Assembly (NCBI GenBank): GCA_047974625.1
Contig: JBKECK010000054.1
Location: forward strand, 62,001 to 126,000
DNA: 64,000 nt
From: CADEDH01 sp047974625
GTDB lineage: Bacteria; Actinomycetota; Acidimicrobiia; Acidimicrobiales; SZUA-35
Direction of reading: 5' to 3'
Shown: positions 27,409 through 36,041 of the stretch, in pieces
How positions within the stretch are numbered: position 1 is the stretch's first letter
Layout of the letters: every line of letters starts with the position of its first letter
Notes under the pieces: generated by a model
Told to the model about the DNA's origin: nothing
The model's input: only the letters and a program-made list of their open reading frames with translations
Database searches by the model: none
Translations under genes and position numbers: made by a program

Positions 27409-27818
27409 CCGACGACCCCCAGGACAGTGACGCCGGCGACCCGCAGGCCGGTGATCCCCAGGACCGGGCCGAAGCCCTCGACGAGGATGAGTTCCTGCCC
27501 GAGACCGGGAGCGACGAGCTCCCGGGCCAGGACGCCTACTCCGACGCCGGGCACCGGCTCAACGTCGAGGATCCGGCCGAGCTGGCCGGCGACACCGAGA
27601 GCGTGGACGGCGTCGAGGAGCGGGAGTGGCGGATGGAACGCCCGGGCGAGGACCGCCCCCGGGGCCCGGGCCTGCGCTTGGCCGAGGCCGACGGTGACGT
27701 CCCCGACTACGGCGACGACGAGGGCCAGGCGGTGGCCGAGGTGTGCGAGACGATCGACGCCTCGGACGCCAGCGCCGAGGAGGCTGCCCTCCACATCGAG
27801 GGCGACGGGCCGTACTGA
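27405..27818 (+). CDS. Small acidic protein of unknown function
   Basis: The 137-residue protein is highly acidic, with few hydrophobic stretches (start MTDDPQDSDAGDPQ), and likely disordered in its first half. A conserved-looking core reads GVEEREWRMERPGEDRPRGPGLRL. I recall similar acidic actinobacterial proteins of unknown role, possibly related to DUF5709, but this is weak. ATG 27405 overlaps the previous stop (ATGA). TACAAC lies 7 nt upstream, so it may also have its own leaderless promoter. Confidence 0.7.
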   Translation: MTDDPQDSDAGDPQAGDPQDRAEALDEDEFLPETGSDELPGQDAYSDAGHRLNVEDPAELAGDTESVDGVEEREWRMERPGEDRPRGPGLRLAEADGDVPDYGDDEGQAVAEVCETIDASDASAEEAALHIEGDGPY

Positions 27819-27881
27819 CCCTGACGCCGGCCCCGGGCCGACGAATGGACCCCGACCGGCGGGCGGCGTCATGATCGGCCC

Positions 27882-28988
27882 ATGACAGTCACGGGGGGAC
27901 GACCGGGTCCGGGGACGCTCGAGGTGGGGATCTGGCTGCCCGGGGTCGATCCGCAGTCGTCGGCGTTCGTGCGTGATGCCGAACGCTTGGGGGTCACCTC
28001 GGTGTGGGCTCCCGAGGCGTGGGCCTATGACGCCCTCACCCCACTGGCCCACCTGGCGGCCTCGACCGACACGATCCGCCTGGCCACTGGGATCGTCCAG
28101 CTCGGATCCCGCAGCCCCGCCCTGCTGGCCATGTCCGGCCTGGCCCTCCAGGCCATGTCCGGGGGCCGCTTCATCCTTGGTCTGGGCACCAGCGGCCCGC
28201 AGGTCATGGAGGGGTGGCACGGCGTCCCCTTCGATCGGCCCGTGACCCGGACCCGGGAGACCATCGACATCGTCCGGTCGGTGACGGCTGGGGAACGCCT
28301 GGCCTACGAGGGCCGCGTCTACCAGCTGCCCCTCCCCGGCGGGGAGGGCCGCCCGATCCGTTCCCCCGTGGCCGGGACCCCGGTGCCGATCTATCTCGCC
28401 TCCCTGGGACCGGCCAATCTCCGCCTCACCGGGGAACGGGCCGACGGGTGGATCGGGAACTCGTTCATCCCCGAGTCGGCCGAGGTGTTCCTGGGCCCCA
28501 TGCGGGCCGGAGCCGAGGCGGCCGGGCGGAGCCTGGACGACGTCGAGCTGACGGTGTCGGTCGGTCTCGAGTTCACCGACGACCTCGACGGGGCCGGTCG
28601 CCGCCACGCCGCCGGTTACGCCTTCACCTTCGGAGCCATGGGGTCGGCCACCACCAACTTCTACAACGAGGCGTTCGCCCGCCAGGGGTACGGGGAGGAC
28701 GTGGCCGAGGTGGAACGCCTGTGGCGGTCCGGCGACCGGGACGCGGCCCGGGCCCGGGTTCCGGTGGCCATCGGGCTCGACACCAACCTGGTTGGTGACG
28801 AGGCCCGGATCACCGACCGGCTGCGGGCCTACCGGGACGTCGGGATCCGCACCCTGCGGGTGGGCCTGCCGGAGGGGAAGCCCCACGACCGGCTCGACCT
28901 GTTGGCCCGTCTGGTCGACCTGGTCACCGCCGTGAACGACACCCGCGCCGATTCGGCGCCCGCCGATGGGCGGAGTAGCCCCCGATGA
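27882..28988 (+). CDS. Luciferase-like (F420-type) oxidoreductase
   Basis: The 368-residue luciferase-like barrel protein has VTSVWAPEAWAYDALTPL, LATGIVQLGSRSPALLAM and GGRFILGLGTSGPQV. These match the F420-dependent group (methylene-tetrahydromethanopterin-reductase-like) frequent in mycobacteria and relatives. ATG 27882 is in a 63-bp gap after the acidic protein. The stop overlaps the next gene as ATGA. Pairing a reduced-cofactor oxidoreductase with an FAD hydroxylase suggests oxidation of a hydrophobic compound, but the substrate is not evident. Confidence 0.85.
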   Translation: MTVTGGRPGPGTLEVGIWLPGVDPQSSAFVRDAERLGVTSVWAPEAWAYDALTPLAHLAASTDTIRLATGIVQLGSRSPALLAMSGLALQAMSGGRFILGLGTSGPQVMEGWHGVPFDRPVTRTRETIDIVRSVTAGERLAYEGRVYQLPLPGGEGRPIRSPVAGTPVPIYLASLGPANLRLTGERADGWIGNSFIPESAEVFLGPMRAGAEAAGRSLDDVELTVSVGLEFTDDLDGAGRRHAAGYAFTFGAMGSATTNFYNEAFARQGYGEDVAEVERLWRSGDRDAARARVPVAIGLDTNLVGDEARITDRLRAYRDVGIRTLRVGLPEGKPHDRLDLLARLVDLVTAVNDTRADSAPADGRSSPR

Positions 28989-30694
28989 CGGCATCTCGCC
29001 CGGGTGCCGGTCCGGGACCGGTGGTCGTGGTGGGGGCCGGGCCGGTCGGGTTGGGCACCGCCCTGGAACTGGCCCGGTTCGGGATCCGGTCGGTGGTGGT
29101 GGAACGGCACGGGTCGATCTCCTGGCATCCCAAGACCCGGAACATCAACACCCGCACCATGGAGATCGCCCGGGGCTGGGGCCCCACCGTCTACGCCCGG
29201 TTGCGGGGCATCGACTCCCCACCGGGCTGGAAGAGCCCGATCCGGTTCGTCGACACCGCGGTCGGACCGGAACGGGGCCGGATCGACACCGCCGGCTTCG
29301 AGGGGCCCGGGCCCGGGGTGAGCCCCGCCGTCCCCGTCATGTCGTCCCAGGAACTGTTGGAGGAGGTCCTTCTCGACGCGGCCCGGGCCAGCGGCCGGGT
29401 GGACGTCCGATTCGACACCGAGGTGGTCGACCTGACCTCGACCGGCCCGGACGGGGGCGACGTCACCGTCACCCTGCAGCCCTCCGGCCGGGGCGCACCC
29501 GGCCCGGCCGGTGAGGTGATCACGGCCCCGGTGGTGATCGGGGCCGACGGGGCCGGCAGTTTCGTCCGCCGGGCCATCGGGGCCGAGTTGGAGGGCCGGC
29601 GCGACCTGACCCATATGGTCAACTGCTACTTCCGGGCCCCGATCGAGGCGGACGTCGCCGACCGGCCGGCGGTGCTGTACTTCGTGGCCTCAGACCAGGC
29701 CGTAGGCGTCCTCCAACCCCTCGACGCCCGGGGCCGCTGGCTGGCCCAGATCAACGTGGCCGTCGACGCTTGGTCGATCGAGGCCTGGCCCCCGGACCGG
29801 GTGGAGGCCTGGGTGCGGGCCGCGTCGGGAATCCCGGAGCTTCCCGTGGAGGTCATCTCGGTGGGACGCTGGGCCCTCAACGCCACGGTGGCCGACCGGT
29901 TCGTGGTCGGCCGGGTGGCCCTGGTCGGCGATGCCGCCCACCAGTTCCCACCCACCGGTGGTCTCGGGGTGAACACCGGTTTCCAGAGCATGCACAACCT
30001 GGTCTGGAAGCTGGCCTTCCACCTGCGGGGCTGGGCCGACTGGTCCCTGGTGGAGACCTACCCCACCGAGCGCCGGGACCTGGCCCGCCGCATCACCGAG
30101 CAGTCCCTGGCCAACTCGCGGGCTGTGGGCCGGATCCGGGCCGTGGCCCTCGGTCGGGTCGACCCCGACGCGTCCGGTCTCTCCGCGGCCGAATCCCACC
30201 GCTACGGCAACCACCTGGGCGTGGAACTAGGTCCGGTCTACGCCTCGGCGGCCGTGGTGGCCGACGGCACGGCACCCCCGGCAGTGGCCGACGACTACGC
30301 CGACTACACCCCGTCGGCCACCCCCGGCGCCCGCCTCCCCCATCACTGGCTCGGCTCCGCCGACGACCCGATCTCCACCCTCGACCTGGTCGGCACCAAC
30401 CTGCTCGTGCTCGCCGGGCCCGACGGTGTGGGGTGGGCGGCGGCCACGGCCGCGGCCGCGGCCCGCACCGGGGTGGACGTCGACCACCTCCGCCTCGACG
30501 GACCCGGCCTGACCGACCGGGGGGATGGTGAGGGGCGGCCGTTTCCCGCTGTGGCCGGGATCGGCCCGGACGGCGCCCTGCTGGTCCGGCCCGACGGCCA
30601 CGTGGCCTGGCGCCACCCTGGCCCGTCACGGACCGGCCCCGCCGACCTGGCCTCCGAGCTGACCGGGGTGATCCGCCGGATCCTGGGCCGCTGA
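28985..30694 (+). CDS. FAD-dependent aromatic hydroxylase-like monooxygenase
   Basis: The 569-residue group A flavoprotein monooxygenase (PheA/TfdB/RdmE-like) has the Rossmann motif VVGAGPVGLGTAL at the N-terminus, the NADPH/FAD DG motif in VVIGADGAGSFVRR, and the second FAD motif GDAAHQFPPTGGLGVNTG near residue 320. A C-terminal thioredoxin-like domain of about 150 residues follows, as in phenol hydroxylase-type enzymes. The start overlaps the luciferase-like gene by 4 nt. The methyltransferase and SDR on the opposite strand converge on it, so the region could encode tailoring of an aromatic or polyketide-like molecule. Confidence 0.85.
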   Translation: MTASRPGAGPGPVVVVGAGPVGLGTALELARFGIRSVVVERHGSISWHPKTRNINTRTMEIARGWGPTVYARLRGIDSPPGWKSPIRFVDTAVGPERGRIDTAGFEGPGPGVSPAVPVMSSQELLEEVLLDAARASGRVDVRFDTEVVDLTSTGPDGGDVTVTLQPSGRGAPGPAGEVITAPVVIGADGAGSFVRRAIGAELEGRRDLTHMVNCYFRAPIEADVADRPAVLYFVASDQAVGVLQPLDARGRWLAQINVAVDAWSIEAWPPDRVEAWVRAASGIPELPVEVISVGRWALNATVADRFVVGRVALVGDAAHQFPPTGGLGVNTGFQSMHNLVWKLAFHLRGWADWSLVETYPTERRDLARRITEQSLANSRAVGRIRAVALGRVDPDASGLSAAESHRYGNHLGVELGPVYASAAVVADGTAPPAVADDYADYTPSATPGARLPHHWLGSADDPISTLDLVGTNLLVLAGPDGVGWAAATAAAAARTGVDVDHLRLDGPGLTDRGDGEGRPFPAVAGIGPDGALLVRPDGHVAWRHPGPSRTGPADLASELTGVIRRILGR

Positions 30695-30704
30695 GCGACG
30701 CCCG

Positions 30705-30740
30705 CGGCACAGCCCTACCCGGCGGCACAGCCCTACCCGG
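30705..30740. repeat. Exact 18-bp tandem duplication
   Basis: Two identical 18-bp units (30705-30722 and 30723-30740) lie head to tail between convergent genes. The right unit contains the methyltransferase TAG stop codon, so the left unit carries a second copy of the same stop context just downstream of it. Confidence 0.9.
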
Positions 30741-31773
30741 CCCGGCGTCCCGTGACCCGCACCAGGACCCCGGGCACGAACTCGTGCTCGGCCACGTCCA
30801 CGAACCCGGCCTGCTCGAAGTAGCCGCGGACCTGAGCCCGGGTGTGGGCCTTGCCGCCGGAGTTGTACAGGATCTCCTGCATCCCCCACAGGGCGGCGTC
30901 GAGGGGGCCGACCCCGTCGTCGTTGAGCATCTCCCCCACCAGGTGCATCTCACCACCCGGAGCCAGGGCCCCGTACGCCTTGGCCACCACGGCGGCGATC
31001 GTGTCCTCGTTGTAGATCGGCAGGTTGGAGGCCATGACCACCACGTCGCAGTCCGGGAACGGATCGGCGGTGAAGTCGCCGCCGATGGTGTCGACCCGAT
31101 CGTCGACCTCGTGATCGGCCAGGTATTCGGCCGTGACCTTTACCACCGGGGGGAGGTCGAGCACCGTGGCTCTCAGGTCCGGGTGGGCCTGCACCGAGGC
31201 GATCGAGTAGGCCCCCGAACCGCCGCCCAGGTCGAGCAGGTGGCGCCGCCCCGCCAGATCCACGGTCCGGGCGAACCGGCGTCCGGCCCCCATCCCGATC
31301 GAGGCCGTGGCCTGGTGGTACGTGCGGGCCTGGTCGACGGTGAGGTCGCTGTACATGCCGAGCGGTCGGGGTGGTTCGGGCGAGCGGAGCAGTTCGCTCA
31401 GGTTCATCCAGCCGGGCACGTCCGGTCGGGTGAAGCGCATCCACGGCCCGGCGTAGCGGGGGCCGCCCCGAACCAGGAATTTCTCGGCGTCGGGAGCGTT
31501 GACGAGTTCGCCGTGATCGCCGAGACGAAGCAGGTCGAGGCCGAGGAGGCAGCTGACCAGACGGTCGGCGTTGAGCCGGGAGATCGAGCAGGCGGCGGCC
31601 AAGGTGTCATTGTCCCGGGCCCCCTCGGCCACGGCGGTGAACACTCCGAGGTCGAGCCCCGCCCACAAGAGGGCCGATTCGGTGTAGGCCCGGGCCATGT
31701 GCTGGAGGCGGGTGGTGTCGACCCGGTCGCCCGAGGGGGCCGGGTCGGTCCGGGTGGTGTGATCGTTGGTCAT
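30733..31773 (-). CDS. SAM-dependent O-methyltransferase-like protein
   Basis: The 346-residue protein has the two-domain plan of small-molecule methyltransferases: an N-terminal winged-helix dimerisation domain (about 1-90) and a Rossmann SAM domain with LLDLGGGSGAYSI (motif I), the post-I region LDLPPVVKV and GGDFTADPFPDCDVVVMAS. This is the hydroxyneurosporene/COMT-like family of secondary-metabolite O-methyltransferases. ATG 31773 overlaps the SDR stop as ATGA, so SDR and methyltransferase form an operon. An FAD hydroxylase converges from the other strand, so hydroxylation followed by O-methylation is plausible. Confidence 0.85.
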   Translation of the reverse strand: MTNDHTTRTDPAPSGDRVDTTRLQHMARAYTESALLWAGLDLGVFTAVAEGARDNDTLAAACSISRLNADRLVSCLLGLDLLRLGDHGELVNAPDAEKFLVRGGPRYAGPWMRFTRPDVPGWMNLSELLRSPEPPRPLGMYSDLTVDQARTYHQATASIGMGAGRRFARTVDLAGRRHLLDLGGGSGAYSIASVQAHPDLRATVLDLPPVVKVTAEYLADHEVDDRVDTIGGDFTADPFPDCDVVVMASNLPIYNEDTIAAVVAKAYGALAPGGEMHLVGEMLNDDGVGPLDAALWGMQEILYNSGGKAHTRAQVRGYFEQAGFVDVAEHEFVPGVLVRVTGRRAG

Positions 31774-32669
31774 GGGTAGACGACTCCGTTGAAGTGGTCG
31801 GGGCGGCCGAGGGGCCAGTACTCGCCCCACACGTGTTCACCGCCGGTGATCTCGAGGGTGGTGCCGGTGATGAACCCGGCGGCTGGGCTGGTCAGGTAGG
31901 CGACCCCCTGGGCGATGTCCCAGACGTCGCCCAGGCGGCGCATCGGGTTCTGACCAAAACTGGCCCGGGCCGTTTCGGGGTAGGTGGCCAGGCCTTCTGA
32001 CGCCACCACCCCGACGGCGATGGCGTTGGAACGGATCTCGAGCGAGGCCCATTCGACGGCCAGATAGCGGGTCAGGTTGATCTGGCCGGCCCGGGCGGCC
32101 GCGGTGTGGGCGATCCCGGCCGATCCCCGCCCGATGATGGTGGAGATGTTGACCACGCAACGGTCCTCGTCGGGGGTCGGGTCACCGGCGTCGGTCCAAC
32201 GCCTGGCCGCGGCCTGCATCATGTACCACGAGCCGTAGAGGTTGGTCTCCACCACGGCGTGCCACCCCTTGGGGCTGATGTCGACGGCGGGGGCGGTGAA
32301 CTGCCCGCCGGCGTTGTTGACCACGATGTCGAGCCGGCCGAACCGGTCCCAGGCCGTGTCCACCACGGCGGCCACCTGGTCGGGGTCGCGCACCGAACCG
32401 GGGGCCGTGACCACCTCCGCGCCGAGCACCCCGAGCCGTTCGGCCAGGATGTCGAGGGTTCCGGGGGTTCGGCCGCACAGCACCAGCCGGGCCCCGAGCC
32501 GGGCGGCCAGCACCGAGATGGCGGTGCCGATCCCCCCGGCCGCCCCGGTCACCAGCATGACCCGGCCGGCCAGGACGTCGGGGCGGTAGACGGTCGGCCG
32601 TGCCCACAACTCGTCCAACGACGGGGAGTGGTAGGGACTGTCGGCCTCGTTGGGGGCGGTTCCGGTCAT
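31770..32669 (-). CDS. SDR oxidoreductase with atypical active site
   Basis: The 299-residue short-chain dehydrogenase has the cofactor motif TGAAGGIG (about residue 45), NNAGG and the structural serine region VVNISTIIG. The usual Y-x3-K is replaced by the segment AHTAAARAG, which has neither tyrosine nor lysine. A similar HSGAARAG segment occurs, as I recall, in peroxisomal trans-2-enoyl-CoA reductases, so enoyl-CoA or dienoyl-CoA reduction is a possible role. ATG 32669 has TAAGGT 8 nt upstream. The gene is coupled to the downstream methyltransferase. Confidence 0.8.
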   Translation of the reverse strand: MTGTAPNEADSPYHSPSLDELWARPTVYRPDVLAGRVMLVTGAAGGIGTAISVLAARLGARLVLCGRTPGTLDILAERLGVLGAEVVTAPGSVRDPDQVAAVVDTAWDRFGRLDIVVNNAGGQFTAPAVDISPKGWHAVVETNLYGSWYMMQAAARRWTDAGDPTPDEDRCVVNISTIIGRGSAGIAHTAAARAGQINLTRYLAVEWASLEIRSNAIAVGVVASEGLATYPETARASFGQNPMRRLGDVWDIAQGVAYLTSPAAGFITGTTLEITGGEHVWGEYWPLGRPDHFNGVVYP

Positions 32670-32677
32670 GGACGCGG

Positions 32678-32683
32678 ACCTTA
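32678..32683 (-). promoter_or_regulatory. Putative -10 element TAAGGT, SDR operon
   Basis: Minus-strand TAAGGT lies 8 nt before ATG 32669 with no Shine-Dalgarno sequence, consistent with leaderless expression. Confidence 0.45.
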
Positions 32684-32751
32684 GTGACTCCGGGCCGGGG
32701 ACGCCCGCCGAGCCGGGCACGGGCGTCCGGCCCGGCCTTCGCCGACCCCCT

Positions 32752-32757
32752 TACACT
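32752..32757 (+). promoter_or_regulatory. Putative -10 element TACACT, nadE
   Basis: TACACT lies 6 nt before GTG 32764; no ribosome-binding site is visible. It decides the start of nadE. Confidence 0.5.
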
Positions 32758-32763
32758 GCGCCT

Positions 32764-34830
32764 GTGGATTTTCTCTCGGCCTACGCCCACGGGTACGCCC
32801 GGGTGGCGGCGTGCACCATCCCGATCACGGTGGCCGATCCGGCCGCCAACGGCCGGGTCGTGGCCGAACAGGTGCGGGCCTGCCACGACGACGGGGTGGC
32901 CGTGGCCGTGTTCCCCGAGCTGTGCCTGAGCGGCTACGCCGTCGACGACCTGTTCCTCCAGGACACCCTGCTCGACGCGGTCGAGGAGGCGCTGGTCGGG
33001 CTGGTCGAGCTGACGGCCACGGTGCGGCCTGTGGTCGCAGTGGGGGCCCCGCTCCTCCACGGCAACCGGCTGGTCAACGCGGCCGTGGTGCTGCACCGGG
33101 GCCGGGTGCTGGGCGTGGCCCCCAAGTCGTACCTGCCGACCTACCGGGAGTTCTACGAGCGGCGCCACTTCGCCCCCGGGGACGACCAGCGAGACCGGAC
33201 CCACCGGTTCCGTACCACCGGGCTGGACGCCAGGGTCGGGCCGGTCCCGTTCGGCCCGGACCTGATCTTCACCGCGGACGACGTGACCGGCCTACGCCTG
33301 CACGTCGAGGTGTGCGAGGACATGTGGGTACCGGTCCCGCCCAGCGCCGAGGCGGCCCTGGCCGGGGCGACCGTGCTGGCCAACCTGTCCGGCAGCCCGA
33401 TCACGGTGGCCCGGGCCCGGGACCGGCGGGTCCTGGTCCGCTCGGCCAGCGCCCGCTGCCTGGCCGCCTACCTGTACGCCGCGGCTGGCCAGGGCGAATC
33501 CACCACCGACCTGTCGTGGGACGGACAGACCATGGTCTACGAGTGCGGCGACCTGCTGGGCGAGACGGAACGGTTCCCCGATGGGCCGCGCCGCACCACC
33601 GTCGACGTCGACCTGGCCCGGCTGACCCAGGAACGGATCCGTCAGGGCACCTTCGACGACAACCGCCGCACCCTGGCCGAACGGACCTCCGGGTTCCGGA
33701 ACGTCCCGTTCACCCTGGACCCCCCGGCGGGCGATATGGGGCTGCTCCGCAAGGTGGACCGGTACCCGTTCGTGCCCGACGACCCTGATCGGCTCGCCCT
33801 GGACTGCTTCGAGACCTTCAACATCCAGGTGTCCGGCCTGGCCCAACGGCTCCAGGCCATCGGCGAACCCCGGGTCGTGATCGGGGTGAGCGGCGGCCTC
33901 GACTCCACCCACGCCCTCCTGGTGGCGGCCCAGGCGATGGACCGGCTGGGCCGGCCCCGCACCGACATCCACGCCTTCACCATGCCCGGCTTCGCCACCA
34001 GTGACACCACCCGCTCATACGCCACCCGCCTGGCCCACGACCTCGGGGTCACCTTCGAGGAGCTCGACATCCGGCCCGCCGCCCGCCAGATGCTGGAGGA
34101 TCTCGGTCACCCCTACGCTGACGGGGAGGCCGTATACGACGTCACCTTCGAGAACGTCCAGGCCGGGCTCCGCACCGACTACCTGTTCCGGCTGGCCAAC
34201 CTCCGGGGCGGGATCGTGCTCGGCACCGGCGACCTCAGCGAGCTCGCCCTGGGGTGGTGCACCTACGGTGTCGGCGATCAGATGGCCCACTACGCAGTGA
34301 ACACCGGGGTCCCCAAGACCCTCATCCAGCACCTGATCCGGTGGGTGATCGCCACCGAGCAGTTCGGTCTCGACGCCCACGACGTCCTGGAAGAGATCCT
34401 GACCCAGGAGATCACACCCGAGCTCATCCCCGGTACCGACGGGGCGGGGCCCCAGGCCACCGAGGCGGTGGTGGGCCCCTACGCACTCCAGGACTTCACC
34501 CTGTTCCATGTGATTCGGCGTGGCGCCCGGCCCGCCCGGATCGCCTTCCTGGCCTGGCACGCCTGGCGGGAGGTCGACTACGGCGACTGGCCACCCGGGT
34601 TCGACCCGGCCCAGCGGACCGCCTACGACCTGCCCACCATCCGCCGGTGGCTGGTGGTGTTCGTCCGCCGGTTTTTCGCCAACCAGTTCAAACGTTCCGC
34701 CCTGCCTAACGGGCCCAAGGTGTCCCCCGGGGGGACCATGTCCCCCCGGGGCGACTGGCGGATGCCGTCGGATGCGTCCGCGGCCGCCTGGCTGGCCGAG
34801 ATCGAGGCCGACATTCCCACCCGGTTATGA
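32764..34830 (+). CDS. nadE: Glutamine-dependent NAD+ synthetase
   Basis: The 688-residue two-domain enzyme has an N-terminal nitrilase-fold glutaminase with the Glu-Lys-Cys triad in VFPELCLSGY, APKSYLPTY and VEVCEDMW, and a C-terminal ATP pyrophosphatase synthetase with the P-loop GVSGGLDSTHAL (near residue 380) and GTGDLSELALGWCTYG. It amidates nicotinic acid adenine dinucleotide using ammonia from glutamine. Length and order match the mycobacterial enzyme. GTG 32764 was chosen because TACACT sits 6 nt upstream and the conserved domain starts immediately. Confidence 0.95.
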   Translation: MDFLSAYAHGYARVAACTIPITVADPAANGRVVAEQVRACHDDGVAVAVFPELCLSGYAVDDLFLQDTLLDAVEEALVGLVELTATVRPVVAVGAPLLHGNRLVNAAVVLHRGRVLGVAPKSYLPTYREFYERRHFAPGDDQRDRTHRFRTTGLDARVGPVPFGPDLIFTADDVTGLRLHVEVCEDMWVPVPPSAEAALAGATVLANLSGSPITVARARDRRVLVRSASARCLAAYLYAAAGQGESTTDLSWDGQTMVYECGDLLGETERFPDGPRRTTVDVDLARLTQERIRQGTFDDNRRTLAERTSGFRNVPFTLDPPAGDMGLLRKVDRYPFVPDDPDRLALDCFETFNIQVSGLAQRLQAIGEPRVVIGVSGGLDSTHALLVAAQAMDRLGRPRTDIHAFTMPGFATSDTTRSYATRLAHDLGVTFEELDIRPAARQMLEDLGHPYADGEAVYDVTFENVQAGLRTDYLFRLANLRGGIVLGTGDLSELALGWCTYGVGDQMAHYAVNTGVPKTLIQHLIRWVIATEQFGLDAHDVLEEILTQEITPELIPGTDGAGPQATEAVVGPYALQDFTLFHVIRRGARPARIAFLAWHAWREVDYGDWPPGFDPAQRTAYDLPTIRRWLVVFVRRFFANQFKRSALPNGPKVSPGGTMSPRGDWRMPSDASAAAWLAEIEADIPTRL

Positions 34831-34886
34831 GGCCGTAACCGGAACGGCGTTGGCGGGACCCGGCCCGTCGGCTTGACTGGACGCTG

Positions 34887-35381
34887 ATGCACGACGCGGA
34901 CTTTGAGCGGCTGGTCCACCAGCACCACCGCGCCGTCCAGGCGTACGCCCGCTCCATGGCCTCCACCTCTACCATCGCCGAGGATGCGGTCCAGGAGACC
35001 TTTGTCCGGGCCTGGAAGTACCTTGACTCGTTCCGCGGCGACGGCAGTTTCGAGGGCTGGCTCATCCGGATCTGCCGCCGCTGCGTGCTCGACCTCGAGG
35101 CCCGGGAACGGAACCGGGGGCCGGCGGGGCCCGGCCCCTCCCTCGCAGAACTGGCGGTGACCCAGGCTCCCGACCACCGGGGAGAGGTCCTGGCCGTGCT
35201 GCGCCAACTGCCGCGTAGCCACCGGGAGGTCCTGGTGGTGTGCGGCATCCTCGGCTACGACTACGAATCCGCCGGGGTGATCCTCGACCTACCGACCGGG
35301 ACGGTCCGGTCCCGCCTTCACCGGGCCCGGACCACCTTGGCGGCCGCCCTCAGCCCCGACGACGGACAGGCCACGGCATGA
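34887..35381 (+). CDS. ECF-family RNA polymerase sigma factor
   Basis: The 164-residue sigma-70 family factor has region 2 (FERLVHQHHRAVQAYAR..., AEDAVQETFVRAWKYLDSF) and region 4 (LPRSHREVLVVCGILGYDYES, GTVRSRLHRARTTLAAAL). There is no sigma 1.1 or 3 region, typical of ECF factors. The stop overlaps the following membrane-protein gene as ATGA, the usual place for an anti-sigma factor. The downstream copper/cytochrome genes are likely targets. No repeated ECF promoter motif was confirmed in front of them. Confidence 0.92.
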   Translation: MHDADFERLVHQHHRAVQAYARSMASTSTIAEDAVQETFVRAWKYLDSFRGDGSFEGWLIRICRRCVLDLEARERNRGPAGPGPSLAELAVTQAPDHRGEVLAVLRQLPRSHREVLVVCGILGYDYESAGVILDLPTGTVRSRLHRARTTLAAALSPDDGQATA

Positions 35382-35992
35382 CAGACGAGCGGCCACCGGG
35401 CGAGTCGGGCTCCGTGGTCGAACTGGGTCAGGCCCGACGGCGCCGCCCCCGGCCCGGACCATCAGGTCCTCCGGGTCCCGAGCCGTCCGACCTGGACGGG
35501 CTGGACCTTAACGGGTTGGGCCTCGACGGCGCGGCCGCCGACCTCGGTGACGACGACCCGGCCGCTCTTCTCGGCCGTCTCGGGTCCGAGCTGCCGGGTC
35601 CGCCCACCTGGCTCCGGATCATCATCGCCGTCCTGGCCGTGGGCCAGCTCGCTGTGGCCCTCCCCTGGCTGGTGGCCCGGGACCCCTTCGGCCTACTGGA
35701 CGCCTCCACCGGCGCCCATCTGACCCGGGACGGCGCCCTCGGCCTGGCCGTGGCCGTCGCCGCCCTGCTGACCGCCTGGCGGCCCCGCTGGGCGGTGCCC
35801 GCATTCGTCCTGGCCGCGGTGGCGCTGGTGGCCCAGGCGGCGGCCGGCGTCCTCGAACCCGAGGTCCACCGGGCGGCGTCGACGGAGCTCATCCATCTAC
35901 CGTCGGTGATGCTCACCGTGATGGTCGGCCTGTCCGCCGTCCGCCTCCCGGCGCTCGGCCCGTCTCCTCCCGGCTCCCACCGGCGCTCGTGA
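35378..35992 (+). CDS. Membrane protein, candidate anti-sigma partner
   Basis: The 204-residue protein has a cytoplasmic acidic/proline-rich N-terminus (about 75 residues) and four hydrophobic segments (WLRIIIAVLAVGQLAVALPW; ALGLAVAVAALLTAW; WAVPAFVLAAVALVAQAAAG; VMLTVMVGLSAV). It lacks the H-x3-C-x2-C zinc motif of common anti-sigma factors. Its position, translationally coupled to an ECF factor, suggests it tethers or inhibits that factor at the membrane. ATG 35378 lies in an ATGA overlap. The function is inferred from context only. Confidence 0.65.
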   Translation: MTDERPPGESGSVVELGQARRRRPRPGPSGPPGPEPSDLDGLDLNGLGLDGAAADLGDDDPAALLGRLGSELPGPPTWLRIIIAVLAVGQLAVALPWLVARDPFGLLDASTGAHLTRDGALGLAVAVAALLTAWRPRWAVPAFVLAAVALVAQAAAGVLEPEVHRAASTELIHLPSVMLTVMVGLSAVRLPALGPSPPGSHRRS

Positions 35993-36041
35993 ACTCCGTC
36001 ACGGCGGGAACTCCGGCCCCGGATCGCCGGTCTACCAGGTC

